NCBI GenBank assembly: GCA_947492745.1
Contig: CANLOE010000025.1
Span: forward strand, 1 to 64,000
Source of the DNA: an uncultured Cyclobacteriaceae bacterium
Lineage (GTDB): Bacteria > Bacteroidota > Bacteroidia > Cytophagales > Cyclobacteriaceae
Direction: 5' to 3'
DNA length: 64,000 nt
The position numbers and the translations under genes were made by a program. Shown here piece by piece: positions 18,446 through 26,081 of this stretch. Below the pieces are notes generated by a model. It made no database searches. It was not told the origin of the DNA and was given only the letters and a program-made list of their open reading frames with translations. Position 1 is the stretch's first letter, and each line of letters starts with the position of its first letter.

Positions 18446-19795
18446 TCAATTACGGCCCAACTTATGGAACAGTGTCCCAATAGCAATCATGGTTGCCAAA
18501 ATAGTAATGCTGTCCACACCTGCGGCTGCATAAAAAATACCCGAAATCCCATACTGCCCTGAAATCAATACAACGGCAGGAATATAGAGTACCAATTGTC
18601 TGATCAGTCCGACGATAGTAGCATACCTTCCTCTGTTCATGGCGGGAAAAGCTGCCAGTCCCATAAAAAATACAGGTAAAAAGGGAAGTATGAACATATA
18701 GATACGGAAATCCCAGAGTCGAACCGAAGAAAAGACCCTGTTCGGCAAGAGGATATGGAGTGTTTCCCCGGGGTACAGAACGATCAATAGCCAAAAGGGA
18801 ACAATTATGAGCGTTCCTATCAAGCTAAATAACCTGAAACCTTCCTTTAGACGTCCATAATTGCCTGCTCCATAGTTGATCCCCGCAAAGGGCTGAAAAG
18901 CAATCATAAGGCCAAACAAGGGTGTCAACAGGAAGAGTTGCAAGCGGCTGGCCGCTGCAAAAAAGGCAATATCACTTTCTTCACCTATTTGTGCGATGAT
19001 ATTGAAAACGACAACGTACTGTACAACATTCATAATACGGACCACTAAACTGGGCAGACCTTTGGAAAACATGGATTTCAAGATAGCCCTATCAAAGCCA
19101 ATCGTGTTTATATCTCCCAAAGATGGTGTTCTTTCTTTTCTGAAATATCGGTAACCTACCAAGCAATAGACGAGCATACCCACATTCGTTGCCCAGGCCG
19201 CTCCTGCCACACCCATGCCCAATATCCTGATGAAGAGTGGATTGAGAACAATATTTACCATAAGGCCATAACTCATCATGATGGCTGCCCTTTTCATCTT
19301 TCCCTCCCCACGGATGATCAGGTTCTGGGCAAAACCATAAATCCAAAAAACCATGCCCAGGGAAACCACTTTGAAATAGGTAGTGGCATCTGTCAGTATA
19401 GCCCCTTCTCCTCCCATAAACCGTACCATCCGCTCGGTCTGACTATAGGCCAAAGGCGTAAATATCAATGCTGCGATGATAACCATGGTATTGGTATTCG
19501 GCAATATACCCGATAGTATGGCCCTGTTCTCCTGCCCCAGAGCAATACTCAAAGTATTGGCTGCCCCAGTACCGATAAGTGAGGCCAGTCCTATGACAAT
19601 CGTATTCAATGGATATGCCAAGGCTACACCCGAAAAAGCTATCTCTCCCAGTAACTGCCCCACGAATACGGCATCCAGAAAACCATTCAGACCAAAAAGC
19701 ACCATGGCCACAATGGCGGGCAAGGATAGCTCCATCATGACTTCCGAAAGTGGGGAGTTCAGTATGCTTACTTTTGATTTTTTCTTTAGTGACAT
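18446..19795 (-). CDS. MATE-family multidrug/toxin efflux transporter
   Basis: Inner-membrane cation-coupled antiporter of 449 residues with about twelve hydrophobic segments in two similar halves. The N-terminal half begins PLSEVMMELSLPAIVAM, with FLDAVFVGQLLG and a NTLSIALGQ segment; the second half has KGLPSLVVRIMNVV, GLMIAFQPFAGINYGAG and QLVLYIPAVV. The ATG at 19795 is the first proper start; the frame extends only through a TTG six codons earlier. It follows the polyketide genes on the same strand after a 372-bp gap, so export of or self-protection from the polyketide is a reasonable guess, but MATE genes are common and substrate cannot be read from sequence. Confidence 0.88.
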   Translation of the reverse strand: MSLKKKSKVSILNSPLSEVMMELSLPAIVAMVLFGLNGFLDAVFVGQLLGEIAFSGVALAYPLNTIVIGLASLIGTGAANTLSIALGQENRAILSGILPNTNTMVIIAALIFTPLAYSQTERMVRFMGGEGAILTDATTYFKVVSLGMVFWIYGFAQNLIIRGEGKMKRAAIMMSYGLMVNIVLNPLFIRILGMGVAGAAWATNVGMLVYCLVGYRYFRKERTPSLGDINTIGFDRAILKSMFSKGLPSLVVRIMNVVQYVVVFNIIAQIGEESDIAFFAAASRLQLFLLTPLFGLMIAFQPFAGINYGAGNYGRLKEGFRLFSLIGTLIIVPFWLLIVLYPGETLHILLPNRVFSSVRLWDFRIYMFILPFLPVFFMGLAAFPAMNRGRYATIVGLIRQLVLYIPAVVLISGQYGISGIFYAAAGVDSITILATMIAIGTLFHKLGRN

Positions 19796-20167
19796 GAGGA
19801 TATTCGAGGTCAATTATCTTGGGAATACGGCATCCGTAGAAAATGGAATGCTTTCCCGTTAGTGTTCGGCCGGTCCTGGTCAGGTGGGTCATTCGACCCT
19901 ATTTTATTTTTTTATCGGGAATGAAAGTTTTTGATAGCGACATATCGTCCCGTTGTCATTGTGATGGCTATACATCGAAGAAGCTCAAGGGAGTTATCCC
20001 CGCGTTTACTTTACCTATTCCGTGCATCAATAGCTGCATATCGGGAGCCACGCCCTCCTCTGTTTTCATTCACCATCATGCTGCTATGTCGAATGAATCC
20101 AAATTGTCCACCTTTTACGCTGTATACGTTCATCACGTTTTCTATCAATCAGTTGGGATTCGTTTTT
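19796..20167. other. Intergenic region between acylhydrolase and MATE genes
   Basis: No recognisable gene in either strand and no clear terminator. Short open frames here run on into shadows of neighbouring genes. It may hold a promoter for the MATE gene, but no convincing -7 box was found. Confidence 0.4.
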
Positions 20168-21139
20168 TCATGAAGCACACAGAGTGGAGCGCCATTCCAA
20201 CAGCTTTTCGATTTGTTGGGGTTCTCTCCTGTATGGACTCATCACGGGCATTGTCATGGAACGGGCATTATCCGCAAGGTTGTATTTGACGAAAGTGGCA
20301 TGGGTTCCCGAAGGGCCAAGGTCAATATAGAGGCATGGGCCTTTTTTTTCGAAAAATGCTACTGCCTTTCGAAAATCAGTGTAAAGGGCAACAACTTTCC
20401 AAAAATAGTCCCTCGGTACCTCCCCAAGTTCCTCACAATGCAGCCCGGATACAAATCCCGGCACAGGCTCGGGTACGGTTCGGTGGTTGAAGGGCCGGTC
20501 CGAGAACTCATCAATAGTGTCTCCGAGCAATGGGGAGTGGAAAGGTGCCTTTACGGGCAGCCGCAGAAAAGTAGTCCCTATGGATTCCATTTCTTTCTGA
20601 AATGCCCCTAAGTCTGCCGCCTTGCCAGATACGGTAAAGTGCCCATCGAAGTTGTCCGAGGCCAGATCCAGGCCATGGTTCTCATAAGCGGTCCGATGGC
20701 GGTGGTCTCTCGGGGCCAACACCGCCAGCATGCCTCCTTCTATCCTGCGCTCTACAATCATGATAGCTTGGTCCATAGCACTACGAAGTGCCTCCTCGGC
20801 ACTCCACAGACCATTGGCAACGCCCGCCGCAAACTCGCCCAGACTTGTACCCATGACATAGTCTGCGGCTATCCCCATACTTTCCATCACTCGGCACATG
20901 GCTATTTCGGTAGCCAGTATAGCGGGATGGGTCATGAGCAGGTCATCAAAAACGGGTTCTGTGGTATCGTACAGCTGCTGGATAATGGATTTGCCCAAAT
21001 ACTGCCGGACGATAGCATCGCTCTCTTCCATACTGGCCCTGAACACTCCATTGTCCGCGAACAATTTCTGTCCCATTCCTCTGTACTGGCTACCTTGGCC
21101 CGAAAATAGGAAAACTACTTTTAGTGTCTCTTTTTCCAT
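20168..21139 (-). CDS. Stand-alone AT-like protein, probably a trans-AT PKS acylhydrolase (PedC-like)
   Basis: A 323-residue alpha/beta protein of the FabD/AT superfamily. It keeps the N-terminal FSGQGSQYRGMG, the nucleophile loop GTSLGEF (S99) and the catalytic histidine in APFHSPL (H201). Two features differ from malonyl transferases. The first residue after Gly in GHSLG is Thr. The arginine that binds the malonyl carboxylate (R110, in KRGELM, of the AT-ER protein in this cluster) has no counterpart: the aligned stretch reads MDQAIM. Loss of that arginine is expected for acylhydrolases that clear stalled acyl chains from ACPs, as for PedC. An AT for a non-carboxylated starter is the alternative. 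It is separated from the main operon by 377 bp containing a repeat element. Confidence 0.75.
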   Translation of the reverse strand: MEKETLKVVFLFSGQGSQYRGMGQKLFADNGVFRASMEESDAIVRQYLGKSIIQQLYDTTEPVFDDLLMTHPAILATEIAMCRVMESMGIAADYVMGTSLGEFAAGVANGLWSAEEALRSAMDQAIMIVERRIEGGMLAVLAPRDHRHRTAYENHGLDLASDNFDGHFTVSGKAADLGAFQKEMESIGTTFLRLPVKAPFHSPLLGDTIDEFSDRPFNHRTVPEPVPGFVSGLHCEELGEVPRDYFWKVVALYTDFRKAVAFFEKKGPCLYIDLGPSGTHATFVKYNLADNARSMTMPVMSPYRREPQQIEKLLEWRSTLCAS

Positions 21140-21516
21140 GGGTAATGATTCTTTTTACGTTGAAACCAAATTGATCGATAGCCTTCCTAATTACGAACAC
21201 AAATGGCTTCAAAACCAGCTGTGTTGCGCTGTGCAGGTTTTACACCTTAGTGATACAAAGGCCTCCTCACCTAAACCGCTGATTTTATAGCGATTATGCC
21301 CTTATCACAAAACCCTATCGATCAATTTGGGTTGAATATTCAATCCTTATTGATCAACCTGTTGTCAGAGGGTTATTGCCGACACCTGATCTCTGCGACT
21401 ATATATAGGTTTGACCACAACAGGTTTCTTCCAAAAGGTGCATTGGTTTTCCCATTGCGAAGCCAAATTATCGTTGACCCGCTGGGCAATGCCCGCCCTA
21501 CTTCACCGATAAGCAC
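21140..21516. other. Gap in the polyketide operon, filled by repeats
   Basis: Contains repeat family 2 copy B (21166-21330), a near-palindrome centred on GAATATTC (21329-21346) and a 10-bp inverted repeat AACCTGTTGT/ACAACAGGTT (21356-21365 and 21417-21426). No gene. It breaks the otherwise tight minus-strand operon, so the acylhydrolase may have its own promoter here. Confidence 0.6.
21166..21330 (-). repeat. Repeat family 2, copy B (about 165 bp), uninterrupted
   Basis: Perfect 16-bp terminal inverted repeats (CCAAATTGATCGATAG at 21166-21181 and its complement at 21315-21330). The interior is the reverse complement of 18038-18348 minus the MITE. GTTGAA lies on both sides (21159-21164 and 21331-21336), possibly a target duplication, but the same hexamer follows copy A and may belong to the element. 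No coding capacity. Confidence 0.85.
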
Positions 21517-22263
21517 CTATCTTCCGAAAAGTGCCTCTATCCTATCGGCTACCTCGGGTTGATGAAAGGTGATGTCATGCATTTTCAGTTCCTGTTCGAT
21601 GACTTTGGGCAGATCTTTTTTGATACGCTGGGTCAGGTGCTCTTTCAGTGTAAGGAGGGACAACCTTGGTTTTTGTGCCAAAGAGCGTGCCAGACCAATG
21701 GCGGTATCGAGTACTTCCGCTTTGGGTACCACTGTCAAGGGCACCCCTCTTTCCCGTAGGTCTCCACCACGGTAGTTTTCCGCTGAAAAGAGCATCTCAT
21801 TTCCCAGGGTATCTCCTAGACGAAGGGGCACCATCATCGTGCCTCCCATACCGGGTGTAAATCCATACTTCATGAAATTCGTTGTATACACACTTTCCTT
21901 ACCCAAAATGGTGAAGTCCGAGTATAGACCGAACACAAAACCGCCGCCTATGGCATGTCCCTGCATGGCCGAGATCACGGGAACCTCGCATTCTAAAGGA
22001 TAGGTAAAAAAGGCCAGATCGTTGAAGCCCATTTCTTTTTTGTAGATCTTGAAGAGTTCCTCTTTTGTTCCCCCACAGCAGAAATAGTTATCGTATCCCG
22101 TGATAATGACTACTTTGTAGTGGCCTCTTTCCTTGATCAGCTCAAAAGCCTTGATAATGTTCTTGACCAGTTCGGTAGAAAAGGTATTTCGGGACGCTTT
22201 GTCCTCCAAGGTAATCTGGATGATATCATCCCCCAGCTCTTTTAGACTGACTATTTGTTCCAT
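21517..22263 (-). CDS. Beta-branching enoyl-CoA hydratase homologue ECH2 (PksI-like decarboxylase)
   Basis: Crotonase-fold protein of 248 residues expected to decarboxylate the 3-methylglutaconyl-ACP intermediate, leaving a beta-methyl branch with a double bond. It closely follows Bacillus PksI: VIITGYDNYFCCGGT, VISAMQGHAIGGGFVFGLYSDF, ESVYTTNFMKYGFTPGMGGT, RGGDLRERGVP, SLLTLKEHL and VIEQELKMHDITFHQPEV. The frame is open upstream to 22377, but the ATG at 22263 gives the PksI-like start (MEQIVSLKELGDDIIQI). It overlaps the end of the ECH1 gene by 13 bp, suggesting translational coupling. Last gene of the tight operon. Confidence 0.92.
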   Translation of the reverse strand: MEQIVSLKELGDDIIQITLEDKASRNTFSTELVKNIIKAFELIKERGHYKVVIITGYDNYFCCGGTKEELFKIYKKEMGFNDLAFFTYPLECEVPVISAMQGHAIGGGFVFGLYSDFTILGKESVYTTNFMKYGFTPGMGGTMMVPLRLGDTLGNEMLFSAENYRGGDLRERGVPLTVVPKAEVLDTAIGLARSLAQKPRLSLLTLKEHLTQRIKKDLPKVIEQELKMHDITFHQPEVADRIEALFGR

Positions 22264-23036
22264 GGGAATATATTGTTGTTGACAAAATTGGAAATGTTCG
22301 AACGTACTTTCTCGGAATTGACCAGACCGGTTATCTTGTCCACGGCCAGTTTCTGCGTATCTTCCTCGATAATCCACAGCTTGGACATGTATTCTTTCAG
22401 GTCTTTCACCGTAGCACCTTCCAGACGGGTAAGTCTCAGCAGCATGGTTCTCAAGGTCTGGTCCGGTGCAGGGCTGAGCTCATCCACCAGGCCGATCTGG
22501 AAGGCCCTCTCCGCAGTGATGCCACCCGTCATCAGCGTCATCCATTGCGCCTTTTGGTATCCTACCCTTCTTATCAGAAAGGGCATGACGCAAGCGGGCA
22601 ATAGGCCAAATAGTGCCTCCGACAGTCCATAGGTAGCCTTCTCACCGGACAGTACGATATCACTGGCAGCTACAATGCCCATGCCACCCGCGTTTACCTT
22701 GCCGTCCACCTTCACCACGACGATTTTCGAACAGGTGGTGATGTGCCTGAGCATGTCGTAGTAGCGATTGGAATCCAGGTCGGAAGCACCGGCAGCAGCA
22801 CTGTGTGCTGCTACCGCTTTAAAATCCATGCCTGTGCAGAAGTCCTTCTCATTGCCTTGTATAACGAGGACTTTCTGAGTCGGGTCTGATTCGATATCGC
22901 GCAGTACTTCCATCATCTCCTCTAGGAGTAGGTTATTGATACTATTGTTTTCTTCCGGCCTATTGATCTGAAGTGTGACCACTCCTCTTTTACGGTCGGT
23001 AAGGATGGTTTCGAATGCTTTGCTTATTGTATCCAT
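22251..23036 (-). CDS. Beta-branching enoyl-CoA hydratase homologue ECH1 (PksH-like dehydratase)
   Basis: Crotonase-fold protein of 261 residues expected to dehydrate 3-hydroxy-3-methylglutaryl-ACP in beta-branching. PksH-like signatures: QINRPEENNSINN, FCTGMDF, GKVNAGGMGIVAASDIVLS, YGLSEALFGLLPACVMPFLIRRVG, QKAQWMTLMTGGI and a terminal FPWNK. The start codon lies 9 bp after the HMGS stop, and the 3' end overlaps the ECH2 start by 13 bp. Together with HMGS, the Ser-KS, a donor ACP and ECH2 it completes the standard cassette. Confidence 0.92.
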   Translation of the reverse strand: MDTISKAFETILTDRKRGVVTLQINRPEENNSINNLLLEEMMEVLRDIESDPTQKVLVIQGNEKDFCTGMDFKAVAAHSAAAGASDLDSNRYYDMLRHITTCSKIVVVKVDGKVNAGGMGIVAASDIVLSGEKATYGLSEALFGLLPACVMPFLIRRVGYQKAQWMTLMTGGITAERAFQIGLVDELSPAPDQTLRTMLLRLTRLEGATVKDLKEYMSKLWIIEEDTQKLAVDKITGLVNSEKVRSNISNFVNNNIFPWNK

Positions 23037-23045
23037 AGCTATAGC

Positions 23046-24290
23046 TTATACGAATTCGTACTTTCTGTGAAAATCCTTGATTTCGGAGAACACCAATTTG
23101 TTCTTTCCCTTGACGTGCGCATAAGGTTCGGGAAACTCCTCGCGATCTACTTTAAAGTTCTTTGTGCCGAATTTCAATTTTCCATTGACATGAAAGGTAC
23201 TTTCATAATCGCTCATGGACATTTTGTAGCGGTCCTGTAGGTGATTGGATATGCCGTACTTCTTTAAGCTCTCCTGTGCCTGTGGACTCACCAGCCCGCT
23301 GTAGAACTCTGAGCAACAGCCCGACCCATAGGAGAATACACCCACCCTCTTGGTGCGGTCATAGTTACCGTTTTCGATGGCGCTCAACAGTGCCAAGTGT
23401 GCCGTAGCTCCCATGATATTTCCCACGCGTTGGCAGTAGAGCAGTGAGGGGGTCACTCTCTTTTGAAAATCAGCTTCGATGTAATCGGGTTTTGCTTTTT
23501 TCAGTTTTCTCATATTGGTACGGTGGGCACCCTTCACCATACCGCCAAAAGGCGTGTGAAAGGCCAGGTAGTCGAAGGTAGTTTCATAATCGGCACCTTC
23601 TACCCTATTCTGATACTCCTTGAAGGAGTTTTCACAACAATCCAGATAGGATAACAGGGACTTGTCCGCATCGCCGGCCTCGGCATCGGGTACGGGCCTA
23701 CAGGTATCCATGACCTCATAGCCGTAGTAGCCATTGGCACCTTTATCCACCTGAAACACGGTGGGATTGTCACTGACCAGAATAGCTACCGCTCCGGAAC
23801 CCGTACTGGGTTCGGCAAATGAAAAGTCCAGTGAGTCTTCGACGATATTGGTCCGCATAATGTCCGTACAGATAACCAAGGCTTTGCGGCCCGGTGCTGC
23901 TTGGGACAGGATGAAGTTCACGGCCATCTGAAAACCGGCGGTCCCGGAGTAGCAGGCATTTTTCAACTCGAACAAACGGCAGTTTCTGCTCAGTCCCAGA
24001 TAGTGGTGCATATAGGTGCTCATGGACTTGCCAAAGTCGATGCCCGATTCGGTGCAGGTGATGATCATATCTATTTTGCCCTTTTCTTCTTCGGACAGGT
24101 TGTCGATAATAGGTTTGGCGGCGTTCACACCATTGGAGATAGGATCTTCGTAGGGCATGGGAACGGTCTTTTCTTTCATCATAAGGTTTTCGAACCTTTC
24201 CATGTTCAGATTTCGTGCAACAGCCAGCTCTTTTACATCGAGTACTGCTGACCCACAATAGATATTGATAGCTTCTATTCCTGCTTTCAT
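23046..24290 (-). CDS. HMG-CoA synthase homologue for beta-branching (PksG-like HCS)
   Basis: Condenses the acetyl group of a donor ACP with the beta-keto group of an ACP-bound chain. The 414-residue protein has the catalytic cysteine in KNACYSGTAGF (C113), the glutamate in CTESGID (E81) and a histidine in AFHTPFGG. GVFSYGSGCCSEFYSG, near the C-terminal third, is typical of the PksG subgroup. It sits between the decarboxylating KS and ECH1 with gaps of 24 and 9 bp. Mevalonate-pathway HMGS is excluded by context. Confidence 0.94.
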   Translation of the reverse strand: MKAGIEAINIYCGSAVLDVKELAVARNLNMERFENLMMKEKTVPMPYEDPISNGVNAAKPIIDNLSEEEKGKIDMIITCTESGIDFGKSMSTYMHHYLGLSRNCRLFELKNACYSGTAGFQMAVNFILSQAAPGRKALVICTDIMRTNIVEDSLDFSFAEPSTGSGAVAILVSDNPTVFQVDKGANGYYGYEVMDTCRPVPDAEAGDADKSLLSYLDCCENSFKEYQNRVEGADYETTFDYLAFHTPFGGMVKGAHRTNMRKLKKAKPDYIEADFQKRVTPSLLYCQRVGNIMGATAHLALLSAIENGNYDRTKRVGVFSYGSGCCSEFYSGLVSPQAQESLKKYGISNHLQDRYKMSMSDYESTFHVNGKLKFGTKNFKVDREEFPEPYAHVKGKNKLVFSEIKDFHRKYEFV

Positions 24291-24314
24291 TAGGTTAAGT
24301 TTATAGATTATGTA

Positions 24315-25562
24315 TTAGTTTTTCTTGATTACCAGTGATGTATTGATACCTCCAAAACCGAAGCTATTGCTAAGGGTATGGTCGACATCGCCAGTGTATT
24401 CGGTTTCCCTGAGCCATTGGACCTGCTCATGGATGGGATTGTCCAGGTTATTACTTCGGTGGAGGAAGCCTTCTTTCATCTGTAGTAAAGAGGCCACCGC
24501 TTCAATAGCACCCGCCGCACTGAGTCCATGACCGATCAAGGATTTGGTGCTATTGACCTTGACCCGGGGCATATCCATGGCGATAATGGCTTCTACTTCG
24601 GTCTTATCGCCTATGACCGACCCGGTACCGTGTGTGTTGATATAATCGACCTGATCGGCCCGGAGCTGCGAATGGTCCAAAGCTTTTTTCATCGCCTCCA
24701 GCTCTCCTTGCATGGAAGGGTTGGGGTTTCTGTTGGCATCCATGCTTATCCCATAGCCCAGAATGCTTCCGTAGCCCTGTTGCTTCCTTTGAACTGGGTG
24801 TGAAGCGGATTCCAGAACAAGGCAGGCCGCGGATTGCCCATATACAAAGCCGGCATGGGCACGGTCAAATGGACGGTAGAGTTTTGACACATCGGTCGTT
24901 TCATCGGCACCGGCCATCGCACCCATTGCTGTGAAGCCTTGGTACTCAAAGAGAGAGAGGTCCATCAAAGGTGCCACAACGATGACCGTATCGTATTCTC
25001 CGGAGTTGATCAGGCGGCAGCCCTGGATGATTCCCATATTGCCACTGGCCGAAGCTGCTGCGATAGCATGCCCCTCACCTCGAATCCCCAATACTTCGGA
25101 CAAGGCTCCGACAATATCGGTATCGAAGAAGTTCAGGGCGTAGTTCGGTCTCAAAAAACGCAGTTTATGGGCATACTTTTCGTAGTTTTCATAAAGGTCT
25201 GCCTGCTGTATATTGCTACCACTGGAAACAATGGCCACTCTGGACCGGTCACTTACAGCATCTTGCAGCTGGGCATCGCACCAAGCTTCCAAAGCACAAT
25301 ACATCCCATAGGAAGCACTTTTCGACAAGTTCCGCATTCGTAGGACTCGGTCCATGACCTCCTGTTCCAATGGCAGTCGGGAGACGGCCTCCCTGAAGTC
25401 GAAACCTACCGTATTTCCTATGGGAAACGTATAGTCCACGCCTTCTTTTTCAAATAGGATTTTTGAAAAATGGGTATCCCCGTTTTTCAATGCTTCGGTA
25501 AACTTGGCTATGCCAATACCGATAGGGGTAATTGCCCCCAGTCCTGTTACGGTTACATTCAT
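24315..25562 (-). CDS. Free-standing decarboxylating ketosynthase (PksF-like, Cys-to-Ser)
   Basis: A 415-residue KAS-fold enzyme expected to decarboxylate malonyl on a small ACP, giving acetyl-ACP for the HMG synthase. The nucleophile position reads AAASASGN with S171 where elongating KS enzymes have Cys, the hallmark of this decarboxylase clade. The two histidines remain (INTHGTGS and KSLIGHG). The C-terminal SFGFGGINTSLVI is normal. It is placed directly after the two small ACP genes (16 bp gap) and before HMGS. Confidence 0.93.
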   Translation of the reverse strand: MNVTVTGLGAITPIGIGIAKFTEALKNGDTHFSKILFEKEGVDYTFPIGNTVGFDFREAVSRLPLEQEVMDRVLRMRNLSKSASYGMYCALEAWCDAQLQDAVSDRSRVAIVSSGSNIQQADLYENYEKYAHKLRFLRPNYALNFFDTDIVGALSEVLGIRGEGHAIAAASASGNMGIIQGCRLINSGEYDTVIVVAPLMDLSLFEYQGFTAMGAMAGADETTDVSKLYRPFDRAHAGFVYGQSAACLVLESASHPVQRKQQGYGSILGYGISMDANRNPNPSMQGELEAMKKALDHSQLRADQVDYINTHGTGSVIGDKTEVEAIIAMDMPRVKVNSTKSLIGHGLSAAGAIEAVASLLQMKEGFLHRSNNLDNPIHEQVQWLRETEYTGDVDHTLSNSFGFGGINTSLVIKKN

Positions 25563-25578
25563 TTTGGTAAAATCGTCA

Positions 25579-25827
25579 TTAAGGTAAGGTCATTTTTTCC
25601 AATAGCATATCCGCTAGCTCGCCGAGGTTGCCTGCTGTATGAAATTCAAATCGGTGAGCCACAAGCCCCAAATCTTCCATCATCGTTTCAATAAGTTCTG
25701 CCCGTTCAACAGACCCTCCACCCAATAGGCATAAAAAGGAGTCGTATTCCACCTCCTCTTTTTCCAGATTGGGTACGATATCCATCAGACGCTGTACAAT
25801 CAGATCGAACACCTCTTCCTTTTTCAT
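25579..25827 (-). CDS. Small free-standing acyl carrier protein 1
   Basis: An 82-residue ACP; phosphopantetheine site is S39 in LGGGSVERAELIETM, where most carrier proteins have DSL. Helices 1 and 2 (VFDLIVQRLMDIVPN and the stretch after S39) are recognisable. It lies 4 bp after a second small ACP gene and before the Ser-KS. Beta-branching cassettes usually have one donor ACP, so one of the two may carry another unit; which one is the acetyl donor cannot be told. Confidence 0.85.
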   Translation of the reverse strand: MKKEEVFDLIVQRLMDIVPNLEKEEVEYDSFLCLLGGGSVERAELIETMMEDLGLVAHRFEFHTAGNLGELADMLLEKMTLP

Positions 25828-25831
25828 TGCG

Positions 25832-26068
25832 TTATCCTTTCTCCACGATCATATCGGCCAGTTCGTTGATGGTCTGCGCCCCGACGAACTCTACTCTTGA
25901 GGATTCCGATTCCAATCGTTCCAGGGTCATGGTGATCAGTTCGCCCCTGTCCAGTGAGTTCGCTCCCAAATCGACAAAGGTATCGTCGAGTGATAGCTCC
26001 TCGTTTTCCAGTGCAGGGATGATTTCCAATAAGTTTTCTTTGATAATACTGACTACTTTCTGTTTCAT
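25832..26068 (-). CDS. Small free-standing acyl carrier protein 2
   Basis: A 78-residue ACP with S38 in the site LGANSLDRGELITMTLE, the more canonical of the two. It lies 13 bp after the AT-ER gene. The likely role is donor ACP (AcpK-like) of the beta-branching cassette, loaded with malonate by the AT and decarboxylated by the Ser-KS. It shares with its neighbour the (R)xELI segment after the serine but is otherwise clearly diverged, so the pair is not a recent duplication. Confidence 0.88.
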   Translation of the reverse strand: MKQKVVSIIKENLLEIIPALENEELSLDDTFVDLGANSLDRGELITMTLERLESESSRVEFVGAQTINELADMIVEKG

Positions 26069-26081
26069 TTCTATTTGTTGT

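Noticed and set aside
22264-22377. 38-residue N-terminal extension of ECH2
   Set aside because: It overlaps the ECH1 gene in another frame and has no homology; the ATG at 22263 matches the PksI start.
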